NCBI RefSeq assembly: GCF_006094395.1
Contig: NZ_CP035291.1
Location: 1,612,001-1,676,000, forward strand
DNA: 64,000 bases
From: Staphylococcus haemolyticus
GTDB taxonomy: Bacteria; Bacillota; Bacilli; Staphylococcales; Staphylococcaceae
Direction of reading: 5' to 3'
Shown: piece after piece, positions 28,557-40,124 of the stretch
How positions within the stretch are numbered: the stretch's first letter is position 1
Layout: each line of letters begins with the position of its first letter
Position numbers and translations under genes: made by a program
Notes under the pieces: generated by a model
Seen by the model: only the letters and a program-made list of their open reading frames with translations
What the model was told of the DNA's origin: nothing
Database searches by the model: none

Positions 28557-29766
28557 TTGGATTATCCTCATTATTAAAATCTAATTCAGCAACTTCATCT
28601 GGAATATCTTCATTTTGTTCAATCATATCTGCAAATAAGCCATATACATAACTTTCTGGGTTAAATGGTTGTAAGTCATCAAGTTTCTCACCTAATCCTA
28701 CATATTTCACAGGTATGTGAAGTTCATTTCTAATCGCAAGTACAATACCACCTTTAGCAGTACCATCTAATTTAGTTAATACTATACCTGATACGTTTGT
28801 AACTTCTTTAAATGAACGTGCTTGAGATAATGCGTTTTGACCTGTTGTTGCATCTAAGCATAATAAAGCTTCATGTGGCGCATCTGGCACAGCTCGGCTA
28901 ATGACACGTTTCATTTTATCCAATTCTTGCATTAAATTAGATTTGTTTTGTAAACGTCCTGCAGTATCACAAATTAATATATCGACACCTTTATTTTTAG
29001 CGGCATTAATTGCATCATATACAACTGCAGCAGGATCTGAACCTTCACTTTGACGAATTACTTCAACACCTACACGGTCACCCCAAACTTGTAGTTGATC
29101 AATTGCACCAGCTCTAAATGTATCTCCAGCGACAAGCATTACTTTTTTTCCTTCCATTTTATATCTGTGTGCTAATTTACCGATTGTAGTTGTTTTACCA
29201 ACACCATTTACGCCAACCATTAAAATGACATTCAAACGGCCGTCTTCAAGATTCATTGCTTCTGATTGGTCATCTTCTTGATGATAGATTTCAACAATCT
29301 TTTCAACAATAACTTCACGTAAATCTTCAGTTTCTTGTATATTTCGACGTTGTGCTTCAGTACGTAATTCTTCTGTTAATTGCATTACTGTGTTGAAACC
29401 AACATCTGCAGTGATTAACATTTCTTCAAGTGCTTCGAAGAAATCTTCATCTACTGTTCTATAACGTGCGATCAAATTATTAAGTTGTTCTTGGAAGTTC
29501 TGACGTGATTTTTCAAGACCTGCTTTAAATTTAGCCCCCATTTTTTGTGCTTCAATTTCTTCAAAATCTTCAATTGAAATTAATCCATCGTCATCAAAAT
29601 CCGCTTCACTTAATTTACGCGGTTTTTTCTTCGGTTCTATCTGTGCTTCATCATTGTCATCATGAATTGTGCTACTCTGATTGCCTTCTTCTTCTGATAA
29701 TTCTTGTTCTATATCTTCAGTAGATTTCGTTGAAAATTTGTCTTTTAATCGTTTAAAGAAACTCAT
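28543..29766 (-). CDS. ftsY: Signal recognition particle receptor FtsY
   Basis: FtsY is the membrane-associated SRP receptor GTPase. The 407-aa protein has an acidic N-terminal A domain of about 100 residues (low complexity, many Glu and Asp), then the NG domain with [15 protein letters not shown] near residue 184, [26 protein letters not shown] and [10 protein letters not shown]. The start overlaps the smc stop by four bases (ATGA), so the two are coupled. Confidence 0.97.
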   Translation of the reverse strand: MSFFKRLKDKFSTKSTEDIEQELSEEEGNQSSTIHDDNDEAQIEPKKKPRKLSEADFDDDGLISIEDFEEIEAQKMGAKFKAGLEKSRQNFQEQLNNLIARYRTVDEDFFEALEEMLITADVGFNTVMQLTEELRTEAQRRNIQETEDLREVIVEKIVEIYHQEDDQSEAMNLEDGRLNVILMVGVNGVGKTTTIGKLAHRYKMEGKKVMLVAGDTFRAGAIDQLQVWGDRVGVEVIRQSEGSDPAAVVYDAINAAKNKGVDILICDTAGRLQNKSNLMQELDKMKRVISRAVPDAPHEALLCLDATTGQNALSQARSFKEVTNVSGIVLTKLDGTAKGGIVLAIRNELHIPVKYVGLGEKLDDLQPFNPESYVYGLFADMIEQNEDIPDEVAELDFNNEDNPNGEK

Positions 29767-32700
29767 GCTTGTTCCTCCTTCATAACCTCATCAATTGTAT
29801 TTAAGTTGACACTTACTAATTTTGAAACACCTGACTCTTGCATCGTCACACCATATAAACGGTCTGAATATTCCATAGTTCCTTTTCGATGTGTAATAAC
29901 AATAAATTGAGTTTGAATAGATAATTCTTTTAAAAATTGAGCATATCGAATTACATTCGCTTCATCGAGTGCAGCCTCTACTTCATCTAGTATAACAAAT
30001 GGAGCAGATCTTACTTTCAAGATAGCAAATAGTAGTGCAATAGCACTTAATGCACGCTCACCACCACTTAATAAAGATAAGTGTTGCAATTTCTTACCAG
30101 GTGGTTGAACAATAATATCAACACCAGCTGATAAATAATCATCATCTGTTAACTCTAATTTAGCATGTCCACCTCCAAATAACGACTGAAATACTGTCGT
30201 AAAATGAGCTTGCACTTGTAAAAACGTTTCTTTAAAACGACCTTTCACTTCTTGGTCCATCTCACTTATAATTTGTTCAAGTGTTTGTTTCGCTTCACGC
30301 AAGTCTGTACGTTGTTCATCGAGGAAAGTATAACGCTCATTTAATTCTTCAAATTGCTCAATAGCATTAATATTTACTGACCCTAGTTCTTCAATTGACA
30401 TTTTAGTTAGTTTGACTTTCTTTCTCAGCGCATCAATTGGCGTTTCTGAAGAGAATTCACTTCTAGCCCGCTCAACAGTTAGTTGATATTCATCATTCAA
30501 ATGATCAATTGCATGGTTAATCAATACATCTAATTTCGATTGTTGTGCTTTTATATCTTGATAAAAACTTTCAATTGACAATAAATCTTGATGACATTCT
30601 TGCAATGTAGCTTCATGTGACTCAACATCTTCATTGACATCAATACGTTCTTTTTTCAATTGTTTTAACTGATCAGTGATGGATTGTCGGTCATTTTCTT
30701 TAGATTTTATCTGTTGTTGTAATTTTTCAAATGCTTGTTCCCCCATCATTTCGTCAGAATTGAAGAGTTTAATTTTATCGTCAACATTTGTTAATTGTTT
30801 GTTAATCGTCTCTATCTGTTTATCTGTACGTTCTAATGACGCTTTTTGAGCATTTATTCGTTCTTTAATTACAGCTAAGTCAGAGCGTTTTTGGTTTAAT
30901 TGTTGTTGCACTTGAGTGGTATTCTCTTTACCTTCTTTAGATAATTGAGTATAACGTTCAATATCTGTTTCAAGTTGTTTTAACTTACCTTGAATAATAG
31001 TTAATCGCTCTTGTTTTTCAGTTAAAGTAATGCGACTATTTTCACTTTGGTAGCCATCATTTTTCTCGAATTCAAATTCCTCATGTTCATCTTTAATGTG
31101 CGCTTCTTGTGTTTTAAGTCGATCTAATTCTAACGCTTCATTATGAGATTGTTCTTTTACTTCGTTATATTGCTGACTCATTTTAAAATAAGTTTCGCTG
31201 AGATGTTCAACTTCATTTTTGTGTTTTTGTAACTGTTTCTCGAAATCTTGTGTTTGTGATTCATAATCTTTTAATTGATTACGCATAGTTGTCAGTTCAT
31301 CTTTTTGTGATAGAATACTCTTCGTCTTGCGCGCACCACCACCGGTCATAGAACCACCAGGATTAACAATATCTCCTTCTAAAGTTACAATGCGTGTTTT
31401 ATATTGGATAGCTCTTGCCAGTTCATTAGCATGTTTCAAATTGTCTACGATAATAGTAGTACCTATTAAATTTTCAACTACAGCTTGATATTGTGAATTA
31501 ACTTTAATCGCATCTGAAGCTACATTGATAAATCCATTTGTATTTTCAGCGATGTGCCTAATATTATTAGATAATTGTCTCGATTTTATAACATTTAATG
31601 GTAAGAATGTGGCTCTACCAAGACCCTTTTGCTTTAAAAATTGTATTGCCTGGCGTCCATCTTTTTCACTATCAACTATGATATGTTGTAATGAAGCACC
31701 TAATGCGGTCTCAATCGCTTGAGTCAATTCAGATGGCACATTTATCACTTCTGCAACAGCACCATGAATACCTTGTAGGTTATCATTTTTAGCTTTTAAC
31801 ACATGTTTAACACCATTAAAGAAATAAGTATAATCCTCTTCTTGAGTTTCTAAACTCTCTATTCTAGCTCTCATTTTATCAGTGTATCGATAAGCCTGAT
31901 AAAGTTTATCTTCATATTCAGTTTGAGTTTGTTTAGCTTTTGATAACTGCTGTTCTAGTTGACTTATTTGAGTCTCAATATCGCTCAATTGTTTAACAGT
32001 AGCTTGATGGTTGCGTTCTGTATTAGAAATTTCACTTTGCAACGCTTTAAGTTGATTGAAAGCTTCAACCAAGCGAGAATCTAAGCGTGATTTTTTCGCT
32101 TCATTCTCTTTAATCGTATGCTCTAAAAAGCGAATATCATTATTTACATCTGATTGTTCAGACATTAATTCATAGTATTCATTTTTGATTGATTCCAATT
32201 TTTCGTCATGTTGTTCATCAGAAACATACAGTTGTGATTCTAATTGATGAATACTACTATTCAACTCTTTTTGTTTTTCTTTTAAAGCAGTAATTTGTTG
32301 AGTAATATCAGCTTTTTCATTATGAGCATTTTTTAATTCTTGATGTAAATTATCTAACTCTTCTTCAAAACGAGCATTCGTTTCTGATTGATTTCGTTTT
32401 CTTTCTTCTAAAACATTCAATCGACCTGTGAACTTTTCATATTCTTCAGTAGCTTTGATTAAATTATAGTTTAATTGTTCAATGTCATTATCAATTTGTT
32501 GACGTTGAGACTTTTGCTTTTGAATATATTTATTAATCTGAGCTTGTTTTGCTTCTTTATCCGCTTGTTGGCTTTTTAAATCATTTAATTTTTGATCCAG
32601 TTGACGATTATCCTCTGAATATTGGTCGATATCATTTACAGTAACAATAACATCACTTTGTTTCATCTCTTCAGACAATTTTAAATACTCTTTTGCAATT

Positions 32701-33332
32701 GATGCTTCAGCTTTTAATGGTTCAACGCGTCCTTCTAAATCATATAAAATATCTTCTACGCGCGTAAGATTATCTTCAGTGTGGTCTAACTTTTGTAATG
32801 ATTCAGCTTTTCGCTTCTTATATTTTAATACACCAGCTGATTCTTCAAGTATTTGTCGTCTATCAATAGGTTTAGCATTTAAAATTTCATCTACTCTACC
32901 TTGAGATATAATACTAAATGCTTCTTTTCCTAAACCAGAATCCAGGAATAGTTCAGTGATATCCCTTAAACGCGCTTTATCATTATTAAGATAGTATTCG
33001 CTCTCACCACTACGATATAAACGACGTGTCACGACGATATCATCTGAATCAACTTGTAACTTTCTAGCTTTATTGTCAAGTTTCAATTGTACTTCTGCAT
33101 AATTCTGAGCGTTTCGATGTTCTGCTCCTGAAAAAATAATATCTTCCATTTTAGAGCCACGTAATGATTTGGCGGACTGTTCACCTAATACCCATTTAAT
33201 GGCATCAGTGATATTACTTTTTCCGCTACCATTAGGCCCAACAATTGCAGTTACACCCTTGTCAAATTGAACATCTGTGTGATCTGCAAATGATTTAAAA
33301 CCTATGGCATCAATTGATTTTAAATACACCAT
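29763..33332 (-). CDS. smc: Chromosome segregation ATPase SMC
   Basis: SMC dimers with ScpA and ScpB compact and separate the chromosome. The 1189-aa protein starts MVYLKSIDAIGFKSFAD at the ATG at 33332, which has an AAGGAGA site; ten extra in-frame codons upstream are unsupported. Walker A GPNGSGKSN lies near residue 32, coiled coils at about 170-500 and 680-1030, the hinge at about 515-660 including GIHGAVAEVI and GGSMTGGGARK, the signature LSGGERALSAIALLF near residue 1093, and Walker B VILDEVEAALDEAN. It follows rnc, as in other Firmicutes. Confidence 0.98.
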   Translation of the reverse strand: MVYLKSIDAIGFKSFADHTDVQFDKGVTAIVGPNGSGKSNITDAIKWVLGEQSAKSLRGSKMEDIIFSGAEHRNAQNYAEVQLKLDNKARKLQVDSDDIVVTRRLYRSGESEYYLNNDKARLRDITELFLDSGLGKEAFSIISQGRVDEILNAKPIDRRQILEESAGVLKYKKRKAESLQKLDHTEDNLTRVEDILYDLEGRVEPLKAEASIAKEYLKLSEEMKQSDVIVTVNDIDQYSEDNRQLDQKLNDLKSQQADKEAKQAQINKYIQKQKSQRQQIDNDIEQLNYNLIKATEEYEKFTGRLNVLEERKRNQSETNARFEEELDNLHQELKNAHNEKADITQQITALKEKQKELNSSIHQLESQLYVSDEQHDEKLESIKNEYYELMSEQSDVNNDIRFLEHTIKENEAKKSRLDSRLVEAFNQLKALQSEISNTERNHQATVKQLSDIETQISQLEQQLSKAKQTQTEYEDKLYQAYRYTDKMRARIESLETQEEDYTYFFNGVKHVLKAKNDNLQGIHGAVAEVINVPSELTQAIETALGASLQHIIVDSEKDGRQAIQFLKQKGLGRATFLPLNVIKSRQLSNNIRHIAENTNGFINVASDAIKVNSQYQAVVENLIGTTIIVDNLKHANELARAIQYKTRIVTLEGDIVNPGGSMTGGGARKTKSILSQKDELTTMRNQLKDYESQTQDFEKQLQKHKNEVEHLSETYFKMSQQYNEVKEQSHNEALELDRLKTQEAHIKDEHEEFEFEKNDGYQSENSRITLTEKQERLTIIQGKLKQLETDIERYTQLSKEGKENTTQVQQQLNQKRSDLAVIKERINAQKASLERTDKQIETINKQLTNVDDKIKLFNSDEMMGEQAFEKLQQQIKSKENDRQSITDQLKQLKKERIDVNEDVESHEATLQECHQDLLSIESFYQDIKAQQSKLDVLINHAIDHLNDEYQLTVERARSEFSSETPIDALRKKVKLTKMSIEELGSVNINAIEQFEELNERYTFLDEQRTDLREAKQTLEQIISEMDQEVKGRFKETFLQVQAHFTTVFQSLFGGGHAKLELTDDDYLSAGVDIIVQPPGKKLQHLSLLSGGERALSAIALLFAILKVRSAPFVILDEVEAALDEANVIRYAQFLKELSIQTQFIVITHRKGTMEYSDRLYGVTMQESGVSKLVSVNLNTIDEVMKEEQA

Positions 33333-33416
33333 ACTATTCTCCTTGTTAATCATTCCACTCATTCTAGTTGAGAGGAGGACAATATTTTACCGTTTAATGG
33401 TTTTCTTTAATATATG

Positions 33417-34154
33417 TTAAAGATTATTATTGCTTTTTAATTTTGAATAAGCGCTCTCTGCCGCTTTTTGTTCTGATTCTTTTTTAGTTTTACCTTGACC
33501 TGTTGCTACTGCTTCATTCTCTAAAATGACTTCCGACGTAAACAATCGATGATGCGCTGGACCTTCTTCTTTAATTAAACGATAAGTCACATCTCCACGA
33601 TTTTGACTATGAACATACTCTTGAAATTGTGTTTTAAAATCAACAACACCAACCAATTCATCATCCTCAACATATGGAAAAATCACTTTCTCAGCAAATT
33701 GCCAAACTACATCTAATCCTTGATCAAGATATAAAGCCCCGACAAAAGCTTCAAAGGCATCGGACACTAATGAAGGGCGTGTTCTCCCACCCGTTTTTTC
33801 TTCACCTTTACCTAATAAGATAAGTTGATTTAACTCGATTTTGTTAGCAAATATTACAAGTGAGGGCTCACATACAATTGTTGCACGCATTTTTGTTAAA
33901 TTACCTTCTGGTAGATCCGGATGTTTATCAAAAAGGTAGCGTGATACCGTCAATTCTAATACCGCATCGCCTAAAAATTCGAGTCGCTCATTATGCGCCA
34001 AACGGTCCATATTAAAGTCATTGATAAAACTTGAATGAGAAAAAGCTTGTTGATACAAGTCAATATTTGAATATGTAAATCCCAACTCATTCATTTTCTT
34101 CGCAAACTGTTGTTGAAAGTCATTAACCATTTCTATTTTTTTTGGATTTGTCAC
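33417..34154 (-). CDS. rnc: Ribonuclease III
   Basis: RNase III cuts double-stranded RNA, including rRNA precursors and sRNA-mRNA duplexes. From a GTG at 34154 (GGGAGGT six bases upstream) the protein is 245 aa, close to the usual 243. An upstream in-frame ATG five codons earlier overlaps the ribosome binding site, and the longer frame to 34331 runs into acpP. The catalytic signature [15 protein letters not shown] lies near residue 55, and the C-terminal double-stranded-RNA-binding domain has [20 protein letters not shown] and [19 protein letters not shown]. An acpP terminator lies just upstream, so rnc depends on read-through or an internal promoter. Confidence 0.96.
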   Translation of the reverse strand: MTNPKKIEMVNDFQQQFAKKMNELGFTYSNIDLYQQAFSHSSFINDFNMDRLAHNERLEFLGDAVLELTVSRYLFDKHPDLPEGNLTKMRATIVCEPSLVIFANKIELNQLILLGKGEEKTGGRTRPSLVSDAFEAFVGALYLDQGLDVVWQFAEKVIFPYVEDDELVGVVDFKTQFQEYVHSQNRGDVTYRLIKEEGPAHHRLFTSEVILENEAVATGQGKTKKESEQKAAESAYSKLKSNNNL

Positions 34155-34202
34155 ATTAGAACCTCCCATATGTTTATTCTTTGTTTGATTCTTAAGAAAA
34201 AA

Positions 34203-34231
34203 ATCTGAGCCATCTTGTAGACGACTCAGAT
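34203..34231 (-). terminator. Intrinsic terminator between acpP and rnc
   Basis: ATCTGAGCC (34203-34211) pairs with GACTCAGAT (34223-34231) with one G-U pair, and seven T residues follow on the minus strand. It lies ten bases after the acpP stop. Confidence 0.85.
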
Positions 34232-34239
34232 GTAAGTTT

Positions 34240-34473
34240 TTATTTTTCAAGACTATTGATGTATTTAACTGCATCACCAACAGTATTGATTTTTTCAGCT
34301 TCTTCATCAGGAATTTCAGTACCAAATTCATCTTCTAATTCCATCACTAATTCAGCGATATCAAGTGAGTCAGCGCCTAAATCATCTTTGAAAGATGCGT
34401 CTTCAGTTACTTTATCAGCATCTACACCTAAACGGTCAACGATGATATCTTTTACTTTATCGAAGTTTTCCAC
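34240..34473 (-). CDS. acpP: Acyl carrier protein
   Basis: AcpP carries growing acyl chains on a 4'-phosphopantetheine attached to the Ser of [11 protein letters not shown] near residue 36. The 77-aa acidic protein is standard. The start is a GTG at 34473 with a near-perfect AAAGGAGGTG site, which predicts high translation. It closes the fapR-plsX-fabD-fabG-acpP cluster. Confidence 0.98.
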   Translation of the reverse strand: MENFDKVKDIIVDRLGVDADKVTEDASFKDDLGADSLDIAELVMELEDEFGTEIPDEEAEKINTVGDAVKYINSLEK

Positions 34474-34585
34474 GTCGATTCACCTCCTTTAAAAGTGTCT
34501 ATCCATAGACTACTTTATTTTCCCATTTTAATGGGTAAAATACAAGCATTTCTTAAACACTGATAATAAAATTCAAGTACTTCAT

Positions 34586-35323
34586 TTACATGTACATGCC
34601 ACCATTGACATGGATTGTTTGGCCAGTAATATATTTCGCTCTATCAGATGCTAAAAATGCTACTGTATTCGCTATATCTGTATCTTCACCAAATCGAGAT
34701 AGTGGTATTTGTTCCAACATTTGTGATTTTAAATCATCACTCAGTGCGTCTGTCATATCCGAAACAATGAAACCAGGTGCTACCGCATTGACTGTAATAC
34801 CACGTGATGCAAGTTCACGTGCGCTTGATTTCGTTAAACCTTCTATACCTGCTTTAGTAGCAACATAGTTAGCTTGTCCTGGATTACCCATGGCACCTAC
34901 AATACTTGATAAGTTAATGATTGCACCACCACGTTGACGAAGCATTTGAGGTGTAGCTTTTTGAATGCAATTAAATGTACCTTTAAGGTTAGTATTGATA
35001 ACATCATCCCATTCATGTTCTTTCATGCGCATTAATAAGTTATCACGAGTGATACCAGCGTTATTCACAAGTACATCTAACGAACCAAATTGACTAACGA
35101 CTTCTTTAATCATAGCTTTAACTTCGTCGCCTTCAGCTACATTTGCTTGAATCGCAAAACTTTCAACACCTTTAGCTTTAATTTCAGAAACAACTGCTTC
35201 AGCTTTTTCTTTATTACCTGCATAGTTTACGGCTACATTGAAACCATCTTCAGCCAATTGTAATGCGATACTACGACCTATACCTCTTGAAGCACCAGTC
35301 ACTAATGCATTTTTATTCGTCAT
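34586..35323 (-). CDS. fabG: 3-oxoacyl-[acyl-carrier-protein] reductase
   Basis: FabG reduces 3-ketoacyl-ACP with NADPH in fatty-acid elongation. The 245-aa short-chain dehydrogenase has the cofactor motif TGASRGIG near residue 9, NNAGITRDN near residue 87, the Ser in INLSSIVG and the YVATK catalytic pair near residue 153. The start overlaps the end of fabD by 11 bases, so translation is coupled. Confidence 0.97.
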   Translation of the reverse strand: MTNKNALVTGASRGIGRSIALQLAEDGFNVAVNYAGNKEKAEAVVSEIKAKGVESFAIQANVAEGDEVKAMIKEVVSQFGSLDVLVNNAGITRDNLLMRMKEHEWDDVINTNLKGTFNCIQKATPQMLRQRGGAIINLSSIVGAMGNPGQANYVATKAGIEGLTKSSARELASRGITVNAVAPGFIVSDMTDALSDDLKSQMLEQIPLSRFGEDTDIANTVAFLASDRAKYITGQTIHVNGGMYM

Positions 35324-36242
35324 GATTATTCCATCCTTTCACATCTTCTAATGTTTGAATTGATGTCAATTTAACATCGCGATTTATTTTCTTAATTAAA
35401 CCAGATAAGACCTTACCAGGACCAATTTCTATAAAATGATCTACACCTTGAGCAATTAACCATTCTGCTGAATCGATAAATTCAACGGGTGAATATAATT
35501 GCTTAATCATATTAGACTTAATTGTTGTTGCATCAGTTTCACCTTGTGCATTAACATTTTGAACTATCGGGAACGATGCATCATGCCACTCGAATTGATT
35601 AATGAAAGACTCAAAGTCTTTTTCAATCACTTGCATCATTGAAGAATGGAAAGGTCCAGAAACCGCTAAAGGTAAGACGCGTTTAGCACCTAACGATTTA
35701 CCTTCTTCAACAAATTTATCAATAAGTGATTTGTGACCTGACACTACAATTTGACCTGGACAATTAATGTTTGCTGGTTCGACCAATTCATCATTTGTAG
35801 ATAATTCTTTACAAATTCGGTCTACTTCTTCATAACTCAAACCTAATACTGCTGCCATACTACCAACACCATTTGGAAAAGCTTGAGCCATTAATTGACC
35901 ACGTTTGCGAACAATCTTAACTGCATCCTCAAATTTTAATACTCCCGCAGCAACTAAACTAGAATATTCACCTAAGCTGTGTCCCATAGTATAATCAGCA
36001 TTAATATTATCTAATGCACTATATAACGCTATACTATGCGTCAATAAAGCTGGTTGTGTATGTTCAGTTTCACCTAGTTTGTTCTCATTATCTGTAAACA
36101 TCGTTTCCAATAAATCAAAGTCCATTGCTTCTTGAGCTGAATTTAGAATATTTGTCGCTTTCTTATCCTCATTAAACAAATCACTTGCCATGCCAACTTT
36201 TTGTGCACCTTGACCTGGGAAAATAATTGCTACTTTACTCAT
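35313..36242 (-). CDS. fabD: Malonyl-CoA:ACP transacylase
   Basis: FabD moves malonyl groups from CoA to ACP. The 309-aa protein has [13 protein letters not shown] at the N-terminus, the nucleophile Ser in [14 protein letters not shown] near residue 89, and the catalytic His in SGPFHSSMM near residue 198. The ATG at 36242 with AGGTGG upstream gives [12 protein letters not shown]; a start three codons earlier is too close to the site. It overlaps the end of plsX by eight bases. Confidence 0.97.
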   Translation of the reverse strand: MSKVAIIFPGQGAQKVGMASDLFNEDKKATNILNSAQEAMDFDLLETMFTDNENKLGETEHTQPALLTHSIALYSALDNINADYTMGHSLGEYSSLVAAGVLKFEDAVKIVRKRGQLMAQAFPNGVGSMAAVLGLSYEEVDRICKELSTNDELVEPANINCPGQIVVSGHKSLIDKFVEEGKSLGAKRVLPLAVSGPFHSSMMQVIEKDFESFINQFEWHDASFPIVQNVNAQGETDATTIKSNMIKQLYSPVEFIDSAEWLIAQGVDHFIEIGPGKVLSGLIKKINRDVKLTSIQTLEDVKGWNNHDE

Positions 36243-37221
36243 CCTTACCACCTACCGTCTCTCTCATAATATCGACAATCTTTTCATCGCCAGCAATTTT
36301 AGCTTGTCGAATCGCAGAATAAAACGCGCGAGCATTAGATCCACCATGCGCTTTAACAACCGTTCCGTCAAGACCTAATAATACTGATCCACCGTATTCT
36401 GCATAATCCATCTTCTTAGTAAAAGTGTCTAAGTCTTTTTTTAATACTAAAGCTGCTAGTTTGTTTTTTAAACTTCCTAAAAATGTTTCTTTCAACATTT
36501 TACCTATTGATTTTGCAGTACCTTCGATATTTTTAAGTACCATGTTACCCGTATATCCATCAGTTACCACTACATCAGTATTACCTTCCATTAACGTTTT
36601 AGCTTCAATATTACCATCAAAGTTAAAGCTTTGATCGTCTTTAAGTAGTTGGTAAGACTTCTTAGTCAATGTATTACCTTTAGCTGGTTCTGTACCGATA
36701 TTTAATAATGATACTTTAGGATTTTGAATGCCACGTATTTTTTTAGCATAAATATTACCAAGTTGTGCATATTGCAATAAATGTTCAGGTTTCGCATCTG
36801 CATTGGCACCCACATCTAAAAATACAAATCCTTTTCCATCAATTGTTGGTAAAGTGACTACAAGTGCTGGTCTTGCCACACCTTTAATACGACCAACAAT
36901 GAATAAACCTGCTGACATAAGCGCACCGGTATTACCTGCAGACACACATCCATCCGCTTCACCATTTTTCACTGCTTCTGCCATTCTTACCATTGAACTG
37001 TCTTTCTTACGTTTAATAGCTCTTACAGGTTCGTCTTCCATTTCTATTTTCTCAGAACAATGTCTAAATTCTATACGTTCATGATTGAGTGTGTATTGAT
37101 TTTGATCACCAAATAAAATAATCTCTAAATCTTTAAAATCATTAACTGCTTTCTCAACCGCTTCTAAGACGATACCGGGTGCGTCATCTCCACCCATCAT
37201 ATCAATAGCAATTTTAACCAT
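36235..37221 (-). CDS. plsX: Phosphate acyltransferase PlsX
   Basis: PlsX converts acyl-ACP to acyl-phosphate, the donor for PlsY in phosphatidic acid synthesis, and is a peripheral membrane enzyme. The 328-aa protein begins [15 protein letters not shown] and has [12 protein letters not shown] and [12 protein letters not shown]. The ATG at 37221, with GAGG nine bases upstream, is preferred to one three codons earlier. It starts one base after the fapR stop, so the two are coupled, linking phospholipid synthesis to the FapR regulator. Confidence 0.97.
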   Translation of the reverse strand: MVKIAIDMMGGDDAPGIVLEAVEKAVNDFKDLEIILFGDQNQYTLNHERIEFRHCSEKIEMEDEPVRAIKRKKDSSMVRMAEAVKNGEADGCVSAGNTGALMSAGLFIVGRIKGVARPALVVTLPTIDGKGFVFLDVGANADAKPEHLLQYAQLGNIYAKKIRGIQNPKVSLLNIGTEPAKGNTLTKKSYQLLKDDQSFNFDGNIEAKTLMEGNTDVVVTDGYTGNMVLKNIEGTAKSIGKMLKETFLGSLKNKLAALVLKKDLDTFTKKMDYAEYGGSVLLGLDGTVVKAHGGSNARAFYSAIRQAKIAGDEKIVDIMRETVGGKDE

Positions 37222-37222
37222 G

Positions 37223-37783
37223 TCATTCATCCTCGCTTATATAAAACATTTTAAACGTTCCTTTAAACACTATTGTGTCTCTTACGTATGAGTTTACTTC
37301 TATAACATAATGGTGCGAAGTTTTATTTACAACGTGTGCTTCTGCCCTTACTGTATCATTAAGTTTAACTTTCTCAATGAATGCTACATTACTTTCCTGT
37401 GTTAACACTGTTGATTTATGTATTAAAGCTACACAAAGCGAATTTGCTTGAGCAAATAACACATGACCTCGTGCTATCTGAGTCTTCGTAAAAACGGATT
37501 CTTCAGTAATTTCAATGAGGGATTGAGCGGATATATTTGGTTCAACTTGAATTAAATCTCCAACCACTTCATTTGCCTCTAGAGCACGAATTTGTTCATA
37601 ATTTTGCTCAGCTACTAATTTAATACGCTTTCGTAGTTCTGGAATACTTAGGTTTGTTCTATCTAACCTTATGGTTTGAATACTAACTTCAAACTGTTCA
37701 CATAATTCACTATCCGTAATAAAGGGATTTAATTCAATTGCTTTTTGAATCGCCTGACGACGTTCTGCTTTTTTCAATTTCAA
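37223..37783 (-). CDS. fapR: Malonyl-CoA-responsive lipid-synthesis repressor FapR
   Basis: FapR represses fatty-acid and phospholipid genes until malonyl-CoA binds. The 186-aa protein has an N-terminal helix-turn-helix ([24 protein letters not shown], residues 21-45) and a C-terminal hot-dog domain for the ligand (about residues 70-183, including [18 protein letters not shown]). The start is a TTG at 37783 with AAGGAGGGA upstream. Its own promoter carries a FapR box, so it represses itself and the plsX-fabD-fabG genes behind it. Confidence 0.96.
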   Translation of the reverse strand: MKLKKAERRQAIQKAIELNPFITDSELCEQFEVSIQTIRLDRTNLSIPELRKRIKLVAEQNYEQIRALEANEVVGDLIQVEPNISAQSLIEITEESVFTKTQIARGHVLFAQANSLCVALIHKSTVLTQESNVAFIEKVKLNDTVRAEAHVVNKTSHHYVIEVNSYVRDTIVFKGTFKMFYISEDE

Positions 37784-37807
37784 TTAAATCCCTCCTTAAA
37801 AGTGAAA

Positions 37808-37824
37808 TTAGTACCAAGTCTTAA
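37808..37824. promoter_or_regulatory. FapR operator
   Basis: TTAGTACCAAGTCTTAA is an imperfect 17-bp palindrome matching the known FapR box (half-site TTAGTAC). It covers about +7 to +23 of the predicted fapR transcript, the arrangement described for autorepressed fapR genes. Confidence 0.85.
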
Positions 37825-37837
37825 ACATTCCTCACAT

Positions 37838-37867
37838 ATCATAACACTTTCCGTTTGATAAGCTCAA
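37838..37867 (-). promoter_or_regulatory. SigA-type promoter of the fapR operon
   Basis: On the minus strand TTGAGC (37862-37867) and TATGAT (37838-37843) are separated by 18 bases, immediately upstream of the FapR operator. Confidence 0.7.
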
Positions 37868-37918
37868 CAAATATCATAGTGCTATATTTTACTTTTTGAC
37901 AATAGTGACTTTTAAGCA

Positions 37919-39970
37919 TCAATCAAAACTCATATGTAGCAAGTTCTGATCAATGAATTCACGTAAATGCTGATATGTTTCTGTGAAAAATTCACCTGAT
38001 TGTATTAACTCTGCCGCCTCGTCTCGAGCTACTTCAAGCATTCGATAATCTTCAACAATATTCGCTACCATAAAGTCAGGCAAACCACTTTGTTTAACTC
38101 CAAAGAAGTCACCAGGACCACGCATTTCTAAATCACGCTCACTCAATTCAAAACCATCCGTTGTTTGCGTCATAATAGTCATGCGTTCTATGCCAGTTTC
38201 TGTCTTGGGAGATGCGATAAGGACACAGTAACTTTGGTGTTCACTACGTCCTACACGACCTCTTAATTGATGCAACGTTGATAAACCAAAGCGGTCTGCA
38301 TCATATATCATCATAAATGTCGCGTTTGGTACATTGACGCCAACTTCAACTACAGTTGTTGAAACTAGTATATCTATTTCATGTTGACTGAAACGCGTCA
38401 TAACCTCATCTTTTTCTTCAGCTGGCATTTTACCATGTAATAATCCTACTTTTTTCTCGCCATAATGCAGTTTGAGTGATTCATACAACTCGACTACATT
38501 TTGCACATCTTCAAGATGCTCTGAACTCTCTATCAATGGACATATTACATAGGCTTGACGCCCTTTCTTAAGTTCAGACGTCATTTGCGATAGCACTTGC
38601 TCATATTGTTCATGCTTTGCCCAATTTGTAATAATTGGCTTGCGCCCTTTAGGTAGTTGCTTAATTGATGACACATCCATTTCACCAAATACAGATATAG
38701 CAAGTGTTCTAGGAATCGGTGTTGCTGTCATAAAGAGTACATTCGTCATTGCACCCTTCTCTCTTAAAAGTTGACGTTGATTGACTCCGAAGCGATGTTG
38801 TTCATCTGTTATGACAAGTCCTACATTTTGAAATGTTACATCATCTTGAATCAGCGCATGTGTACCTATTAAACAATCAATAGTACCATTTTCTAATTGC
38901 TCTAATAGAACTTTTCTTTTTTTACCTTTAACAGAACCTGTCAGCAATGCTACATTCATATACTCACCGAACAGTTCAGTTAAACTATTTGCATGTTGTT
39001 CAGCTAAAATTTCCGTTGGGACCATTAATGCTGATTGATAGCCCGCTGTTTTCAACGCATACATACATATTGCTGCAACAACTGTTTTACCTGACCCCAC
39101 ATCACCCTGTAGTAATCGGTGCATACGTATCGGTGCTTTTAAATCTCTAAAGATTTCATTCACACTCTTTTTTTGTGCATCAGTTAATTCAAAAGGTAAA
39201 GTTTCTATAAAATCTTTCACTTTTTGAATATCGTAATTTATCTCAATAGCTTCGTCAGATGACTTTTCTAAACGATTTAACCACTGCATTCTTAATTCAA
39301 ACATAAATAACTCAGTAAAAGCATATGTTCTTCTAGCACGTAATAAGTCCTGTCGATCCTTTGGACGATGTAAGGCATGTAATGTATCCTCTAAGGATTC
39401 TAATTTATATTTCTGTTTAAGTTCTTCTGTAAGCCATTCATGGATTGTAACATCATCTAAAGTTTGATAAATCATATCCCGCATTTGTTTTTGTTTAATG
39501 CCCTCTTTAATGCGATAAACAGGTTCTAACTTAATTTCACTTGTATCTTGTGATTGCTCATTAAAAAACATCCTGTTTCCATTTATTTCTTGTTTTGCAC
39601 GATTCCATTTTCCTTTAACAGTTACCGTCCCATGAAGTTCAATTTTCTTTTTCAAGTATGGTTGATTAAAGAAGATACACTTGACCGCGATGTTATCTAC
39701 CATCAAGTGTACTGTTAACTTTGATTTATTTCTGCCGAAAAATGCGACAGTTGGCATCGAATAAACTTCGCCGACAATTGTAACTGTAGATTGATCTTCA
39801 GCCATATTTAAATCTACAACTGTATTATCTTCGTATCGAGTCGGTAGATAGAGTACTAAGTCTTCAACCGTATTAATATTCAGTTCTTGCAATAAAGCAA
39901 TTCTTTTTGGTCCTAGTCCTTTGATACTTTGAAGCGGATACGGACTTTCTATTAAATTGACTTTAGTCAT
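37919..39970 (-). CDS. recG: ATP-dependent DNA helicase RecG
   Basis: RecG remodels stalled forks and branched DNA. The 683-aa protein has the N-terminal wedge domain (OB fold, about residues 60-160, [11 protein letters not shown]), then superfamily 2 helicase motifs: [11 protein letters not shown] near residue 289, [19 protein letters not shown], and [15 protein letters not shown]. The ATG at 39970 has an AGGTGAG site. It lies upstream of the fapR promoter, as in B. subtilis and S. aureus. Confidence 0.97.
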   Translation of the reverse strand: MTKVNLIESPYPLQSIKGLGPKRIALLQELNINTVEDLVLYLPTRYEDNTVVDLNMAEDQSTVTIVGEVYSMPTVAFFGRNKSKLTVHLMVDNIAVKCIFFNQPYLKKKIELHGTVTVKGKWNRAKQEINGNRMFFNEQSQDTSEIKLEPVYRIKEGIKQKQMRDMIYQTLDDVTIHEWLTEELKQKYKLESLEDTLHALHRPKDRQDLLRARRTYAFTELFMFELRMQWLNRLEKSSDEAIEINYDIQKVKDFIETLPFELTDAQKKSVNEIFRDLKAPIRMHRLLQGDVGSGKTVVAAICMYALKTAGYQSALMVPTEILAEQHANSLTELFGEYMNVALLTGSVKGKKRKVLLEQLENGTIDCLIGTHALIQDDVTFQNVGLVITDEQHRFGVNQRQLLREKGAMTNVLFMTATPIPRTLAISVFGEMDVSSIKQLPKGRKPIITNWAKHEQYEQVLSQMTSELKKGRQAYVICPLIESSEHLEDVQNVVELYESLKLHYGEKKVGLLHGKMPAEEKDEVMTRFSQHEIDILVSTTVVEVGVNVPNATFMMIYDADRFGLSTLHQLRGRVGRSEHQSYCVLIASPKTETGIERMTIMTQTTDGFELSERDLEMRGPGDFFGVKQSGLPDFMVANIVEDYRMLEVARDEAAELIQSGEFFTETYQHLREFIDQNLLHMSFD

Positions 39971-40060
39971 AACTTCTCACCTAGTATTTGTAATATTAAT
40001 TTTTATTTTATCATGATTAGGCTGATTAATTGATTGTTACGCCTTTTGCACTATAAAAAA

Positions 40061-40101
40061 GGTACGAAACAATATTCATTACGAATTTCTTGTTCCGCAC
40101 C
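40061..40101 (-). terminator. Intrinsic terminator of the nuclease gene
   Basis: GGTACGAAACAA (40061-40072) pairs with TTGTTCCGCACC (40090-40101) over 12 bp with two G-U pairs, plus an inner ATTC/GAAT stem. On the minus strand six T residues follow. Confidence 0.85.
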
Positions 40102-40124
40102 CTAATTTACTATATGATTAATGC

